Below, in pieces: positions 42,401 to 54,042 of a stretch of 64,000 nucleotides of DNA. The stretch covers positions 44,756,001 through 44,820,000 of the forward strand of contig CP136891.1 in assembly GCA_034359265.1 (NCBI GenBank). Direction: 5' to 3'. This DNA is from Canna indica (taxonomy: Eukaryota; Streptophyta; Magnoliopsida; Zingiberales; Cannaceae). The translations under genes and the position numbers were made by a program. The notes under the pieces were generated by a model. The model had not been told where the DNA came from and made no database searches. It saw only the letters and a list, made by a program, of their open reading frames with translations. How positions within the stretch are numbered: the first letter of the stretch is position 1; each line of letters starts with the position of its first letter.

Positions 42401-43719
42401 AGTATGTGTTGTTTGCCTTAGGGCATGGTAGGCTTAGGCCTGTTGTTCTTCACCGTTTGAGTGTTGGCTGCCTTCGGGCAGGTGGTGGCCGGATGGCCTG
42501 TTAGTAGGTCACTCCCTTGTGACCGTTTCTTGCTTGAGTCAGAAGTTTTACCTTATGCATCTTATCTATGATGTTTGTTTTTGTGAGGGTTAGTAGAACC
42601 GCTCACTGAGTTCTTTGAACTCACTTGTTGTCATTATTTTATTTTGCAGAGCCTGACCGGTGAGGTGGGCTGGAGCACTTGGAGTAGCTAGAGGGCAGAG
42701 GAGCCACATGATCTCATAGCAGTCCTACTTAGGGGTCGTAGTCGAGTCTGTAGTAGGTTGTCATGCAATGTTGTTTTGGTATTTGGAATTGTAGTCCCGT
42801 GGGGACATTCATATTTTTTCTATTCAATTTTTTATTTGTTAAACAAACTGTAGCTCTTCGATTTATTTATTTTTGCACTTGAGCTATTTATTTAAAACCT
42901 TGCTGTTTTGAAATGAAAATATGTTTGGTTGTTTTTATTAATAAAAACTGTTGTTTATTCCGCTATTTTATGAGTTGGCATGTGCATGAGTTAGGCTACA
43001 GGATATAAGCACGTATACCCTAGCCAGTCACGTGACCCTGTATTTGGGGCATGACAAGTAGCTTGATTTTATATGGTTGGATTTCGTAAATTGGTGCAAT
43101 TGATGCCCTATACACTACTAAAAATAGGTTCTTCAGCAACGACTGCTCAAGCCGTTGCAATTTACAATGGCGTTTTTACGGCCGCTCGGGCCATTGCAGA
43201 TGTGATGTATCTACAACGGCTTTCTTACGGCCGCTCGAGCCATTGCAGATATATTATCACATTAGCAACGGCTTAGTTACGGCTATGGCATCCGTCACTC
43301 TTGAGCCGGTCGAGCGCTCGCGGCACGAAAATAAAATACTTATTAGCAACTGTGGTGTAACGGACGTGTGAGCCATTGCTAATGATGTTACTTATCAATA
43401 ACGGCTTTCTAACGGATGAGTGAACCGTTGCTGATAAGGTTATATAGGTCGACATATCGCGCCCGCCCCTTACCTCCGTCTTCTTCCTCTTCCTGCTACT
43501 GCCGCCGCCGCCCCGTCCCCGATCGCCGAAGCCAATCGCTGCCTTCGTCGCTTTCTCCAGGTAAGTCTCGCCGCCTTACATGATCTCCATTCACTGTAGA
43601 TCCGGCCGAAACCCTAAATAACCCTATATTTAGGGTTTCGGCCGGCGGACGGATCATAGTCCATTGTCCGGACACTAGAAGCCGAACATTGAACGTCGGC
43701 GCCGGAGTCCACCAAATTT

Positions 43720-44045
43720 TTAGATTAATGGTTTAATTTTTTGATTAATTGTTAGATTAATTTTTAGGGTTTAGATTAATTTTTAGATTAATTGTTAGGG
43801 TTTAGATTAATTTTTAGATTAATCTATTTAGATTAAGGTTATGTTTTAGATTAATTTGATGTTAAATTAATGGTATGTTATTTAGTTAAAATAAATGCTA
43901 TGTTTTAGATTAATATTAATTAGTTAAAATGTTAATTAGTCCGGAGTCATCCTCAGTGGACTCGCGCCTAAATCATCCACTTCAGACTCGTGCCGGAATC
44001 GTCCACTTTGGACTCGCGTCAGAATTGTCCACTATGGACTCGAAT
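43720..44045. repeat. short tandem repeats in the CACTA leader
   Basis: A TTTAGATTAATT word repeats about ten times (43720-43880). A unit of about 29 bases containing TGGACTCGCG...ATCGTCCACTT then repeats four times (43944-44042). Confidence 0.75.
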
Positions 44046-44150
44046 TGACTCGAAACATTTAGAAAATAATCATCCCTCCGATGAGTTGATACGTTTCACG
44101 TACGCATCAATGAGTCGGATATGATTTAGCAAAATCTTAGATCCGTTCGG

Positions 44151-44445
44151 GGGTTGTATGTTCGTGTAAAAGAAGTAGATGATCTTTTATACGACATACA
44201 ACCCTTCAATTGTCCCTAATTGGACAATTTGGGAATATAGTTATTTGTATTGCACTTAGTTTTTTCTTTTAACCGTTAACTCATTCTAAATTTCGGCAGC
44301 ATCTCTCTTATTCTACGATACGCGCCCAGATGATATGCGTATTTGGAGAACTGTAGGGAGATGCTGCTGAAATTTAGAATGAAATTAGCGGTTAAAAGAA
44401 ATACTTAGTGCAATATATGAATATCATGAATCCCGAATAGAATAT
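44151..44445 (+). other. three consecutive stem-loops ahead of the transposase-associated gene
   Basis: First: GGGTTGTATG...TAAAAGA (44152-44172) pairs with TCTTTTATA...CATACAACCC (44183-44204). Second: AATTGTCC and GGACAATT (about 44209-44230). Third and longest: about 44230-44312 pairs with 44357-44445, including TTCTTTTAACCG, CATTCTAAATTTC and GCAGCATCTC against their complements, around a 44-base loop. Confidence 0.8.
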
Positions 44446-44478
44446 GACCATCTCACCTAAAGGCATTAACTGAAGAAA

Positions 44479-45222
44479 TTGTCATTGATTGACAAAATCA
44501 TGTCGTACGATCGAAGTTGGATGTACCGACATCTTGATTGTGGAGCTTTAACGAATGAGTTTCGATTAGGCATAACTTGCTTTCTAAATTTCGCCTATTC
44601 GAATTGGAAATTCATTAGCGTCGGTGATAAAATCCGATGTCTGTGCCACATTTGCTTGAATGGACGATTTTTGGATCGGGAAACTATCACTCTGCATCTA
44701 TATAGCAAAGGATTTGCACCAAGATATTTTCTATGGACTTGTCATGGGGAGTCACGTGAAGTCGGGACGTCGAGCAATCCTATCTTTCAGACACATGGTG
44801 AATCTTCCTCTGTTGGTGTTTCTTCATCCAGTTCATCAAATCCCTTTAGAACTATGATACTTGATAGTCTTGGGGGTCAATTCCACCAGAATTATAATGT
44901 CGATCGACCAGTTACTAGACGTGAGTGCCACCAGATACTACATGTGTTGATATCACAGAAGTACAAACTGTGGTAGAGATTGAATTGCCACCAGATACCT
45001 GATGTGACAGATGATTTTTATCAAGAAGATGATCCTCCTGCTGTAGACTGTATTATTCCAATACTCGAGGATGCAGACACAGCATTAGTTCAATTAGAAG
45101 TTGAATATCTTGATGATGACGATCATAAAGTTGAGGAAGCTGGAGATGAAGAAGATGAAGAAGAGGAAGAAGAGGAAGAAGAGGAAGAATTCGAAGACTA
45201 TTACTCAGATGATGAGGAATAA
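44479..45222 (+). pseudogene. CACTA transposase-associated domain protein, one in-frame stop
   Basis: Starts MSLIDKIMSYDRSWMYRHLD. Then come FLNFAYSNW, KIRCLCHICLNGRFLDRETI and HLYSKGFAPRYFLWTCHGE, the pattern of the transposase-associated domain (Transpos_assoc) at the N-terminus of plant En/Spm TNP2 proteins, with the C-x-C-x2-C cluster intact. A serine-rich spacer follows. A TAG at 44974-44976 interrupts the frame, which then stays open to a very acidic end (long run of E and D) at 45222. In autonomous elements the catalytic transposase follows; here the protein ends in the acidic tail, so it may have a regulatory role or none. Confidence 0.82.
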
Positions 45223-45294
45223 TTATAAAGTATATATTATATTAAATATATCTCTACTATATATATAACCTAATTATATGCTTATTTGACAGAT

Positions 45295-46677
45295 ATGTCG
45301 GGTCGTGGTTATCGCCGGACGAGAGCTTCAGAGTCTTCGATTGGTCAGACTCCAGCACTTACTCCTACTACGCAGGCGGCCACGTAGGCCGAATAGGCAT
45401 CCTCCACCAGCCACAGCGTCACGTAGATTCATTAGTGTGATTGGGGAGCGGTAATATATCATGAATTATGAATTATTACAAATTCATTATATCATAATAT
45501 AAAATTGAATTTTATTTTTGTTGTGCGGGTTCGAGCAAGAGGATGTGCCCAGGACCATATCTTCTACAATCCGATGATACATGCATGGGCCATGGCCCAC
45601 ATGGTCTCACGTGCCCAGTGAGCACATTGACATGCTATGGTACGAGTTTGAGGCACGTATTAATTTTTTTATATATACATGATGATTAATATTGGTACTG
45701 ATATTATTATTTTGTTGGCTCGCTATACATGGGCTGAGGACCAGAGGTCCTTCATTTATGCTACATGGGAGGCTATTTCCCGGCAGAGGTACAATGGTCA
45801 GCTGGGGTAGGCCCGGTCCCAAGCGATGGCCCGTGCTGGGACCACAAACATCGCGGAGACTCAGGGATATGACCCTGATTGGATTACTCTGGATATGTGG
45901 TACCAGCTCATGGCATTATAGTCGACAAATCGATGGCAGGAGGTTTCTAGGACTGCGGCTAGAAACCGCATGTCGGGGGGAGGAGCGCATCACACTGGCG
46001 GCTCTATTTCATTTGCAGTGCACGCGAGTCGTATGGTAAGTATTATACCTTACTTTTAATTATATATTTTATTTGTTACTCTATGTACTAATTAATGTAT
46101 TTGTTTTGTAAATGTAGACGACGGTGATGGACGATGGGACTGTCCAGCGACCCTCCCCGATGGAGGTGTTTGAGCGGACTCACCGTCGAGTACATGGGAC
46201 AGGGGAGTACATTGACAACGACACTACATACATTATGGTAAGTATATTTGTTTAAATTATTCATTATTCATTTATAATTTAAGTTTTAGGAAAAATATGA
46301 AATAAAAAACCAAACTCGAGTAGGAGACCTACAGTCAAACGGTGATACAGCGCGGGAGCACCCCCGAGGACTTTGACGCAGCAGCGTAGGTCGAAGCTGC
46401 AGGTGGCTGGGACCATGGCCGTGTATATGGCTTTACAGATAGTGGTAATGCGCGAGCCATGCTAGGGCTACTTGGGGCACTGACCCCTCCGGTCGCTGGT
46501 GAGCGGTCGTCCACCTCCAGGCTAGTTATGATCAGAGTAGCATGATAAGGACACTAGAGGAGACGGTCGTGCATCAGAGTGAGATGATGGAGCGTCAGAG
46601 TCAGATGATGGCGGAGATGCATGCTATGCTATGCAACATCTTAGCTCATACCGGAGCAGGCATCCCTTCGGCATAAT
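45295..46677 (+). pseudogene. degenerate Transposase_24-like (Ptta/En/Spm) gene
   Basis: Starts MSGRGYRRTRASESS at 45295 after a CAG acceptor. Recognisable pieces in several frames: DPDWITLDMWYQL, SRTAARNRMSGGGASHHTGG then SISFAVHA, the typical signature of the plant Ptta/En/Spm (TNPA-related) family, PMEVFERTHRR, and SQTVIQRGSTPEDFDAAA. GTAAGT donors follow the second and third pieces (46036, 46238) and a TGTAG acceptor precedes 46117, so introns are retained. Several stops occur in the pieces. The product would be a DNA-binding accessory protein. Confidence 0.75.
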
Positions 46678-47287
46678 CAGTTCCATCGTCCTCGAGTCAG
46701 TCCACGCCGGTGTACACCCAAGCACTCCAGACCCCGCCATATTATGATCCAGACCATCCTCCACCGTCGTGAGATTTATTGTTTTTTTTGGATATTGACT
46801 TTGTTACTTGGATACTATACTTGATTAACTTATTTTGTTTGGATATTGATACTCTAGTTTTGAATTTGAATAGTTTTAATATGATTGTGGATAATTATAA
46901 ATATAAGTATAATTATTTTGATGTATATCTGGGTGTATCTGTGATGTGTATGTGAATGGATGTGTGTATGGGTGTATGGGTGTGTGAGTTATGTATCAGA
47001 TAATGTATCAATGTATTAATGGAAATTTGAAATTTTAAAAATTTTCAATTGCAGGTTTACATCATCAGCAACGGCTTTCCCACGACCGTCCGTGGGAAAG
47101 CCGTTACTGAAAGTGTATCGTAAGTCATTGCTGATAACCTACAGCAACGGCTTAGCAACGGGCTTTTACTAACGACCTTGTTGATGTTCCGTTGCTAAGT
47201 TATCAGCAACGCATGTTTCTGCCATGGCTCTGTTGCAACGGGCCGAGCTGTTGCAAGCCGTTGCTGATGCCTATTATTCCAGTAGTG
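46678..47287. other. 3' region and right subterminal repeats of the CACTA element
   Basis: A CT-rich stretch after the second gene, an AT/GT-rich stretch with GTGTATGGGTGTATGGGTGT-like repeats (about 46945-46990), then GCAACGGC-type repeats from 47070 to the right end. Confidence 0.7.
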
Positions 47288-47290
47288 ATA

Positions 47291-48754
47291 GGAAGAATAG
47301 ATTGGGCTCTGTGTTACTGCCTTTAGAATTTTTTTTTATACATTTGGTGGAGGATGAGATCAAGAATAGATCAAGATAGAAATTCTTGAACATAGACTCA
47401 TGAAGGTGAACATTGCCTATTACAGCTGTACACATAGATTACTAACTATAGGAAGATAAAGAAAAAGGGGGAGAAGGCAGAAGCTGGAATTTTCATAAGG
47501 AGAAAATTCCAATTGCTTGCAGAATAGCTAGGATGTTAAATATAATTATTGTTTTAATATGCAAATTAGTGACTGCTCATGTGTGGTATAGTATGCGGAT
47601 GGGTAGGATCTATTTATTGACTGATGAGATGAATACCACCCACAAAATTATATTTGAATTATTCTTTGTTGTGATATGGTTATTATTTACTTGACATTCT
47701 GTAAAGATGAACAGTATTATTTAATTATATTTGTCCATGAGACTAATTAGCTTAACTATCGTTGTGAGTTATCCTTATATGTTGTTCATATTTTGGAATC
47801 ATGCGCCTACTTGTATGTGGGTATCGAGGGCCCTAGTGATCCTAGCAAGATTTATAGGCATGAGGGTATAAATGCTTGTATGCCCTAGTGATCCTAGAGA
47901 GATTAATTATATTTAATCTTTACATAGATTGTTGTTTGATTTATAAATGTCTGTATGTGCTTGTGGATGTGGATCGGGAAGCTCGTCAGCTGCCACACTG
48001 GCAACCAACTCGGGTGGCAAGAGCGGGAAGCACGCTGAGACAGAGGTGATCAACACCCGACTAGTACGATTGACGGGTCCCTGGATTATTGGACTGACGG
48101 GTCCCTGGACCGGGAAGCTCGTCAGCACTACCACACTGACGATCGACCTGGGTGACTTTTATGGAATGGTTGAATGAGTTGTTATGGTGTTTATATCCAT
48201 TTTTTTTTTCTTTATGATTATGCTCATGCTAATTACTTCTATGTGGATAAATGGATGCTTTATTTGGTACTTATTTTGGCATAATTTTATTTCCGCAAAT
48301 GAGGCATATTTGTAAGCTTGTTTACTTGCTGGTTGGATTAATGAATATGGAAGTAGGGAATTATGTCATTCACTAAGTCCTAGTTGGACTTACTATTTAT
48401 ATTTCTATCTTGCAGCACCTGAGTGTGATCATCCAGGTACTAGGGTGCAATAGCGCAGCTGGTGACGTCAAAGACAATGGATCTCGTGACACGTCGTGGT
48501 CGGGGGGATGTATACCCAAGTTTGTAGGGTCATTATGTTTTAGTCTTATGAGTATGTGTTAGAGTTGTTTTTCGCATCTAAGTGAAGGATTTCATTCTTG
48601 TTAATTAGACTCGATTCTTTTGTTTTATTGGCTTGGGACTGTTGTTAAAACTCTTACTTATTTAATAAATTCTTGTTAGAAAAATGGTTTCTATTTTATG
48701 AATTTGTTTAGGATTTCTATGTAGTTGATCTATCTCTTGGTTTGGTTAGGCTTC
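47291..48754 (+). other. unresolved segment, possibly an LTR remnant
   Basis: No coding motif of known type. A phrase CGGGAAGCTCGTCAGC occurs at about 47978 and 48113 and a GGGAAGCACG variant at about 48023, so a small tandem region exists. TATCTTGCAG/CACCTGAGTG near 48410-48425 looks like the acceptor found in the gypsy LTRs. The 76-codon frame at 47947-48177 covers the repeats and is probably chance. Confidence 0.35.
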
Positions 48755-51112
48755 TGTAATACCCGGAGTTTCCTAATATAAAAAATTCATTTGTGCAGCC
48801 TATCGGATTGGGAACTAGTCGGACCGGATCGCGAGATCACCGCGAGTAGCAAGTATAATTTTAATTTTAGACCCATTGTTGATGTTCATGGAATGTATGT
48901 GTTGGTTGACTCAAGTTGGATTGAGATTGGGTTCACGGATCGAGTCGGGGCTCAATCCGGGTTTAGATGGAGTCGAATGAGGGGGTTTAAATGAAGAGGG
49001 GCATTATTGCCAAAAAAAAAGGAATACCCCCCCCCCCCCCCAAGCCGCTGTGCGGCTCAAGACAATTTGAGCCGCACACAGCCTGAGGTGAGGAGGGGAG
49101 GAGAAGGGAAGCTTTGGGGCGGCGCCGTATCTGCGTCGTTATCGGAGAAATCGAGATCATCTTCATCCCATCAATCCTCTTCTCTAGTTGAGGTGAGTGG
49201 ATCGAACATGGTTATGTAGGGTAGGCGGGTAGCCGACCCAAAGTTTTTGGGATTTTTCGATTTCTCGAGTATTTTCGTCGATTCACCAAAACTTCTTCCG
49301 AGATTTGATTCTAGTATATACGTATGTTGTTAATATGAAGTTTTCTCGTAGTTTTCTTGGTGATTAGAGCTGGCTGCATGAAGGAAAAAGGGGCAAGGTC
49401 ATGCTGAATTTTTCCCATTTTCCTAGAGTGGCCGAACCCTCTCTGATCGGGTTCTTTTCATGGTTGATGGCTTGGTTCCCCTTGATCATGGCCGAAACCC
49501 CTTTCCTTCCACCCTGGTTAACCTCGGCCGAGCATGAGTAACCTAGGTTAGGTTCGGCCGAGTGGGTGTGAGGAGGAGAAAGGGGCTCAATTTGGTTCTT
49601 GCTTACATGTGTTGTGTTAACTCATTTGTTACGTTATAGATTGCTCACTCAATACATGGATTGTTAGTAGTGGTATTTGAGATAATGAGGTTATAAGGAA
49701 ATGTTTTTGACAGTACACACATGGTTAGGATTTAGTATGGCATGTGAAACATGGAAAGTTTCAATTATTTCTAATGTTAGTGCCCAATCTTTGCCATGAT
49801 TTTACTACTTGTTTCCTTGTGGAATTTACTGATTAAATGCAGAATTTAATTATCTTATTGCTGAAATCATGCGATTATTTACGGTTATAGCTATAAAATA
49901 ATTTCTTTATAATTTATGTGTTGTTACATATTTGTGTTCGGACATTTCTACGCTTGTGACATGTAGTTTACACTTAAGGAATGTGGCGAATGACCCTAGA
50001 TGATTATAAGGAAACTATAGGGTGTTTAAATTGTCAGAAAAAACTTGAGTGTGGACAAGCTCGGTTTCATACCTAGGGAACAATCATCAACACTAGTGTG
50101 TCGTTGGCAGGGCCTGGAAAAAGAGGGCTGGATACGGGTGGATGCCCGGGGTTCAATTAAGGAAACTGTAGAACACTCTCACTGTGTATTGTGATTGAGA
50201 TGGTCTACTAAGGAGCGTTATTAGTCGAACGACTGCCACACGACTCAGCGGTGATTAGGGTCTTGAGATTGAACCAGCGGGCTCGCTAGGTGTTAAACCC
50301 AAGTGGCGGATGGTCTTTGAGATTTTGTCAGTGGGCCAGACTAACAATAGACCCGAGTTGGGTGGGACTAGCTATCCCTAACCTGGAGGGTTCCTAAGAC
50401 TAGTGGCCATCCTAGTCGACGGACCCATGATTTGATTATTTACACATTACATGCCCCATTGGGCTGGTTCATGGAGGCCGATCTGGCCTGGTTTTGTAAA
50501 GAGGGGATGCCTGGTATGGCCGAACCCCCTTGCATATACATAGGCCTACAATGGCCGAATGACATAAAGTCTTGGTAAGGGCCAAGGATGTTGGTTTAAT
50601 TACTTAGACGATTTGGCAAATTGGTTAGCTTAAATTCCTTATATGTATCATACTGTTATATATGTTACCTTACTGGGGATTTAAGTGGAGGTTCGGAAGA
50701 ATCGCTCACTGAGTTCCTCGTGAACTCACGATTTATTATTTAGTTTTTGCAGAGCCCAACCAGTGAGGTACGGCCTAGTGGCATGGTGGCAGTTGGAGTG
50801 TAGGTGGAGGCACAGATCTCGTAGCAGGTGTCCTTATAGTCGTAGTCGTGTTGTTTAGGTTGTTGGTCATGCACTGAGTGGTCTTTTGTAAAACATTTAC
50901 TGTTTTCAAAACTTGAAATGTTTGAATTGAAAAGTTAAGTTATTTTCTTTAAACATAAAAACTGTTTGAATTTAATAAAGTTTGGTCTCCGTTTTATTTC
51001 AAGATTCTCTGTTGGTTCAGTTTTGATTCTTTATGTGTTAGTGCATGTGGTAGGCTTCGGGGTATTGACACATACCCTGGCCAGTCACGTGACCCTGAGT
51101 TTGAGCGTGACA
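48755..51112 (+). repeat. 5' LTR of element C
   Basis: TGTAATACCCGG to GAGCGTGACA. Poly-C run 49027-49041 where a TATA-like box stands in the other copy. Inverted repeat TGTGCGGCTCAAG...TTTGAGCCGCACA (about 49050-49078). Donor GAG/GTGAGTGG 49193, acceptor TTTTTGCAG 50751-50752. Confidence 0.9.
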
Positions 51113-51116
51113 AAGT

Positions 51117-51128
51117 TGGTATCAAAGC
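51117..51128 (+). promoter_or_regulatory. primer binding site of C
   Basis: TGGTATCAAAGC, one base from the initiator tRNA-Met complement, four bases after the LTR. Confidence 0.88.
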
Positions 51129-51297
51129 TTTTGGTTAGGTCTTGACTACGACTAGGAATTAGGTACCGAATGAGGCATATGCTACGAGATCAGGCAACCA
51201 CGACTGCACTTAGTGCACCATGCGGTTAGTAATTTAAATTATAGTTGAATGAGTTGTTTAATATTAAAGGTAAAACTATTTTTTTTATGTTAGTGAG

Positions 51298-52470
51298 ATG
51301 GAGACCCGTAATGTTGCTCTGAGTGGTAGCGGCAGTAATTCCACTGAACGTCGGGGCCGGGGACAAAGCTGAGGCCGGGGCCAGGGCCGTGGGAGATAAC
51401 AGTTAGAGGAAGAGGGGCAGGATTCTACAGTTGTTCAGCTACAAGCTCAGGTAGCTCAGTTGACAGAGGTGCTCCGCAGGGAGCAAGAGTTAAGGCAGCA
51501 GATGCAGCTGATCCAGCAGCAGCAACAGCCGCAGCTGGTACCAATGATACATGTGGTACCAGAGGTGATGGAGCCAGAAATTCCGATTGTCAGGGTTCTA
51601 GGGACCCCCACCTATACAGACTTTGTTAAACTGAGGCCACCGGTGTTCACTAGGACAGATAAACAGGTAGAGGTCACCGATTATATGGGTGATTGCTACG
51701 AGCTGTGTGTAGAACTTGGATGTTCGTCTGAGGCAGTGGCTCGTACGGTAAGCCTACAGCTCAGGGGACCCGCCAAGAACTGGCTACACATATGGAGGGA
51801 CCGTAGGGCAACAGATGCACCACCCCCTCGTGGGAAGAGTTCAGGGCGCCCGTAGTGGAGCAGTACTTACCACTGAGTGTCAGCGATAAGCGGGCAAAGG
51901 ACTTTGAGATGCTACGTCAAATGGGTGGTATGATCGTGTCAGATTATGAGATAGAGTTCACCAAGCTTTCTAAGTACCACCCAACACTGGTGGCCACTGA
52001 AACCGCCAGGGTCAAGAGGTTCGTTGGGATGTTGAGACCACAGATCAGCAAACTCATCCTTTATACCGAGGACACCACATTTGCTCGGGTAGTGGATGAG
52101 GCACTTAAGAAGGAAGCATTGGTGCCGTTCGAGAAATTTGGTCGACCCGCAAAGAAGAAATTCCGCCCTGAAGGATCTAGAGGTAGGCCGTGGAATTCAG
52201 AGGGGAGTGTAACCATCGCAGAGCACTAGCAGAGCTGTGGGCACATAAGTAATAGGGGCCGTGGAGGCCCAGGGTCAGGGGCGGTGAGGCAGGCAAAGGC
52301 AAGGAGTGCCACTTAGAAGTCAGACATGCCGCAGTGTGACCGCTGTAATAGGAAACACTGGGGGGCTTGCTATGGCCGCACAGATGCATGCTTCATATGT
52401 GGGCAGGTTGGACACTTTAGGAAAGATTGTCCAGACAGAGGTGGCCAGAGATCTGAGCCATAGAAAGGAA
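51298..52470 (+). pseudogene. gag: element C Gag
   Basis: Starts METRNVALSGSGSNS at 51298, stops in the GRG-rich part (51369, 51396 region). The core lies in two frames (51460-51855, 51855-52229): FVKLRPPVF, YMGDCYELC, RGPAKNWLHIWRDRR, then LSKYHPTLVATETARVKRF. CCHC knuckle CFICGQVGHFRKDC at 52389-52430 with all ligands. Compared with A and B it has a glutamine-rich insert (LIQQQQQPQLV) after the coiled-coil-like start. Confidence 0.88.
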
Positions 52471-52472
52471 AA

Positions 52473-52955
52473 GTGTCGATGTCAGTGGGGTCAGTGGCAC
52501 AGAAAGGTCAGATGCATAGCAGGGGATCGCAAGCTAGCCATTATAAGAGACCGTCTGCTAGAGTCAACGCCATGAATCATGATGGGGCAGAGGCATCTAA
52601 GGCGGTGGTAACAGGTACTATTTTAGTCAGTTCATCTGCTGCTTATATTCTATTTGATCCGGGTGCCACACACTCGTTCGTATTTGCCAAATTTGCTGCT
52701 GGATTACCAATGGCACCTTCTTTGCTTGATGTGTCGTATGTCGTGTGTACGCCTACGGGTGATACACTAATAGCCGAAACAATTTTTGGCAACTGCGAGG
52801 TGCTCATATGTGGTAATGCACTAAGGGCAGAGTTAACACTTCTACCAATGCTTGAACTCGATGTCATACTCGGCATGGATTGGTTGGCGGAGCACTTTGC
52901 GTTAGTGGATTGCAGGGCTAAGTCAATCACATTCAGCAAGCCCGGGTTGACATAG
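52473..52955 (+). pseudogene. pol: element C protease
   Basis: Aspartic protease with FDPGATHSF and VILGMDWLAEHF at the expected distance of about 80 residues. A TAG after FSKPGLT ends the frame; the linker [11 protein letters not shown] continues at 53049 after another stop. Otherwise close to element A. Confidence 0.87.
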
Positions 52956-53270
52956 TTCACCTTCCAAGGAGAAGGAAGGGGTGAGCTGATGGTAGTCATC
53001 TCAGCCCTTAAAGCTCATAAACTGCTTTTGGGCGGCTGCTAGTCTTTCTTGGCCTTCGTATCTGTGGCCGAGGAAAAGGGGGGCACGGCAGGGGATGTCG
53101 GAGGGACTCAGGTAGTTTGCGAGTTCTCCGATGTATTTCGAGAGGAGTTGCTGGGATTGCTGCCTAGGAGAGAGATTGAATTCTACATCGAGTTCCAACC
53201 TAGAGTGAAGCCAATCTCCATCCCACTCTATCGGATGGCGCCGGCCGAACTCAGGGAATTAAAAGTGTAG

Positions 53271-54042
53271 TTGCAGAAGTGTCTAGACTTGGGTTTCATT
53301 CGCCCAAGTGTGTCTCCGTAGGGTGCTCCAGTTCTATTTGTGAAGAAAGGATGGGACCCTGCGCATGTACATCGACTATATGCAGCTTAACAAGGTGACA
53401 ATCAAGAATCGTTACCCGCTGTCGAGAATCGACGACTTGTTCGACCAATTGCAGGTGGCAAAATGGTTTTCAAAAATTGATTTGAGATCTGGATACCATC
53501 AGCCAAGAATCCGAGACTGTGATGTGCCCAAGACTGCCTTCAGGACTCGTTATGGCCACTATGATTTCTTGGTAATGTCGTTCGGGTTGACTAATGCACC
53601 TGCGGCTTTTATGGATCTGATGAACAGAGTATTCAAGGAATACCTGGACAGATTCGTGATCGTCTTTATTGACGACATCCTAGTGTACTCCAAGAGCAAG
53701 GAGGAGCACTCCGAGCATTTGAGGATGGTCCTGGGAACCCTCGGAGAACATCAGTTGTATGCCAAATTCACCAAATGTGAGTTCTGGTTAGAAAGTGTGG
53801 GGGGGTTCCTAGGTCATATAGTGTCCAAGGAAGGAATAAGCGTGGACCCCGCCAAGCTAAAGGCGGTAAGAGACTGGAAGCAGCCAACTAGTGTGACTGA
53901 AGTCCGCAGTTTCTTGGGGTTAGCCAGGTATTATAGAAAATTTGTAGAAAATTTCTCCAGGAGTGTAGCCCCTCTGACTCGATTAACCCAGAAGAATATC
54001 AAATTTGATTGGGACAGGAAGTATGATGAGAGCTTTCTGTAG
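53271..54042 (+). pseudogene. pol: element C reverse transcriptase
   Basis: From [10 protein letters not shown] (stop in place of the tryptophan of PWGAP) through a frameshift at KKG near 53345 into the frame 53365-54042. Motifs: [51 protein letters not shown]. The end is a TAG after DESFL. One extra glycine (SVGGFLGH) is present compared with A and B. Confidence 0.9.

Larger units (their letters stand above)
32705..43056 (+). mobile_element. Ty3/gypsy chromovirus element B (same family as A)
   Basis: Plus-strand element with left LTR to about 35375, primer site, gag, pol, chromodomain-like tail, polypurine tract and right LTR 40008-43056. LTR and coding sequences are close to element A, so both are members of one family. 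No clear target duplication was found; the first 115 bases of the left LTR do not align with the right one, so the left boundary is approximate. Stops and frameshifts occur in every gene. Confidence 0.9.
40008..43056 (+). repeat. 3' LTR of element B
   Basis: TGTAATATCC to GGGGCATGACA. It has a poly-C run after the TATA box (about 40346-40356), a TRIM insertion (40567-40898), donor at 40975, hairpin array 42081-42400 and acceptor 42648-42649. Confidence 0.92.
43113..47287 (+). mobile_element. CACTA element with transposase-associated genes
   Basis: 4175 bp, left end CACTACTAAAAATAGG, right end the complement of CACTACTGGAATAATAGG, target duplication ATA (43110-43112, 47288-47290). GCAACGGCTT-type subterminal repeats lie in both ends. 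Inside, on the plus strand: a GC-rich leader with donor CAG/GTAAGT at 43561, several hairpins, a gene with a transposase-associated domain, and a degenerate second gene. The catalytic TNPD/TNP2 core is missing. Confidence 0.92.
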
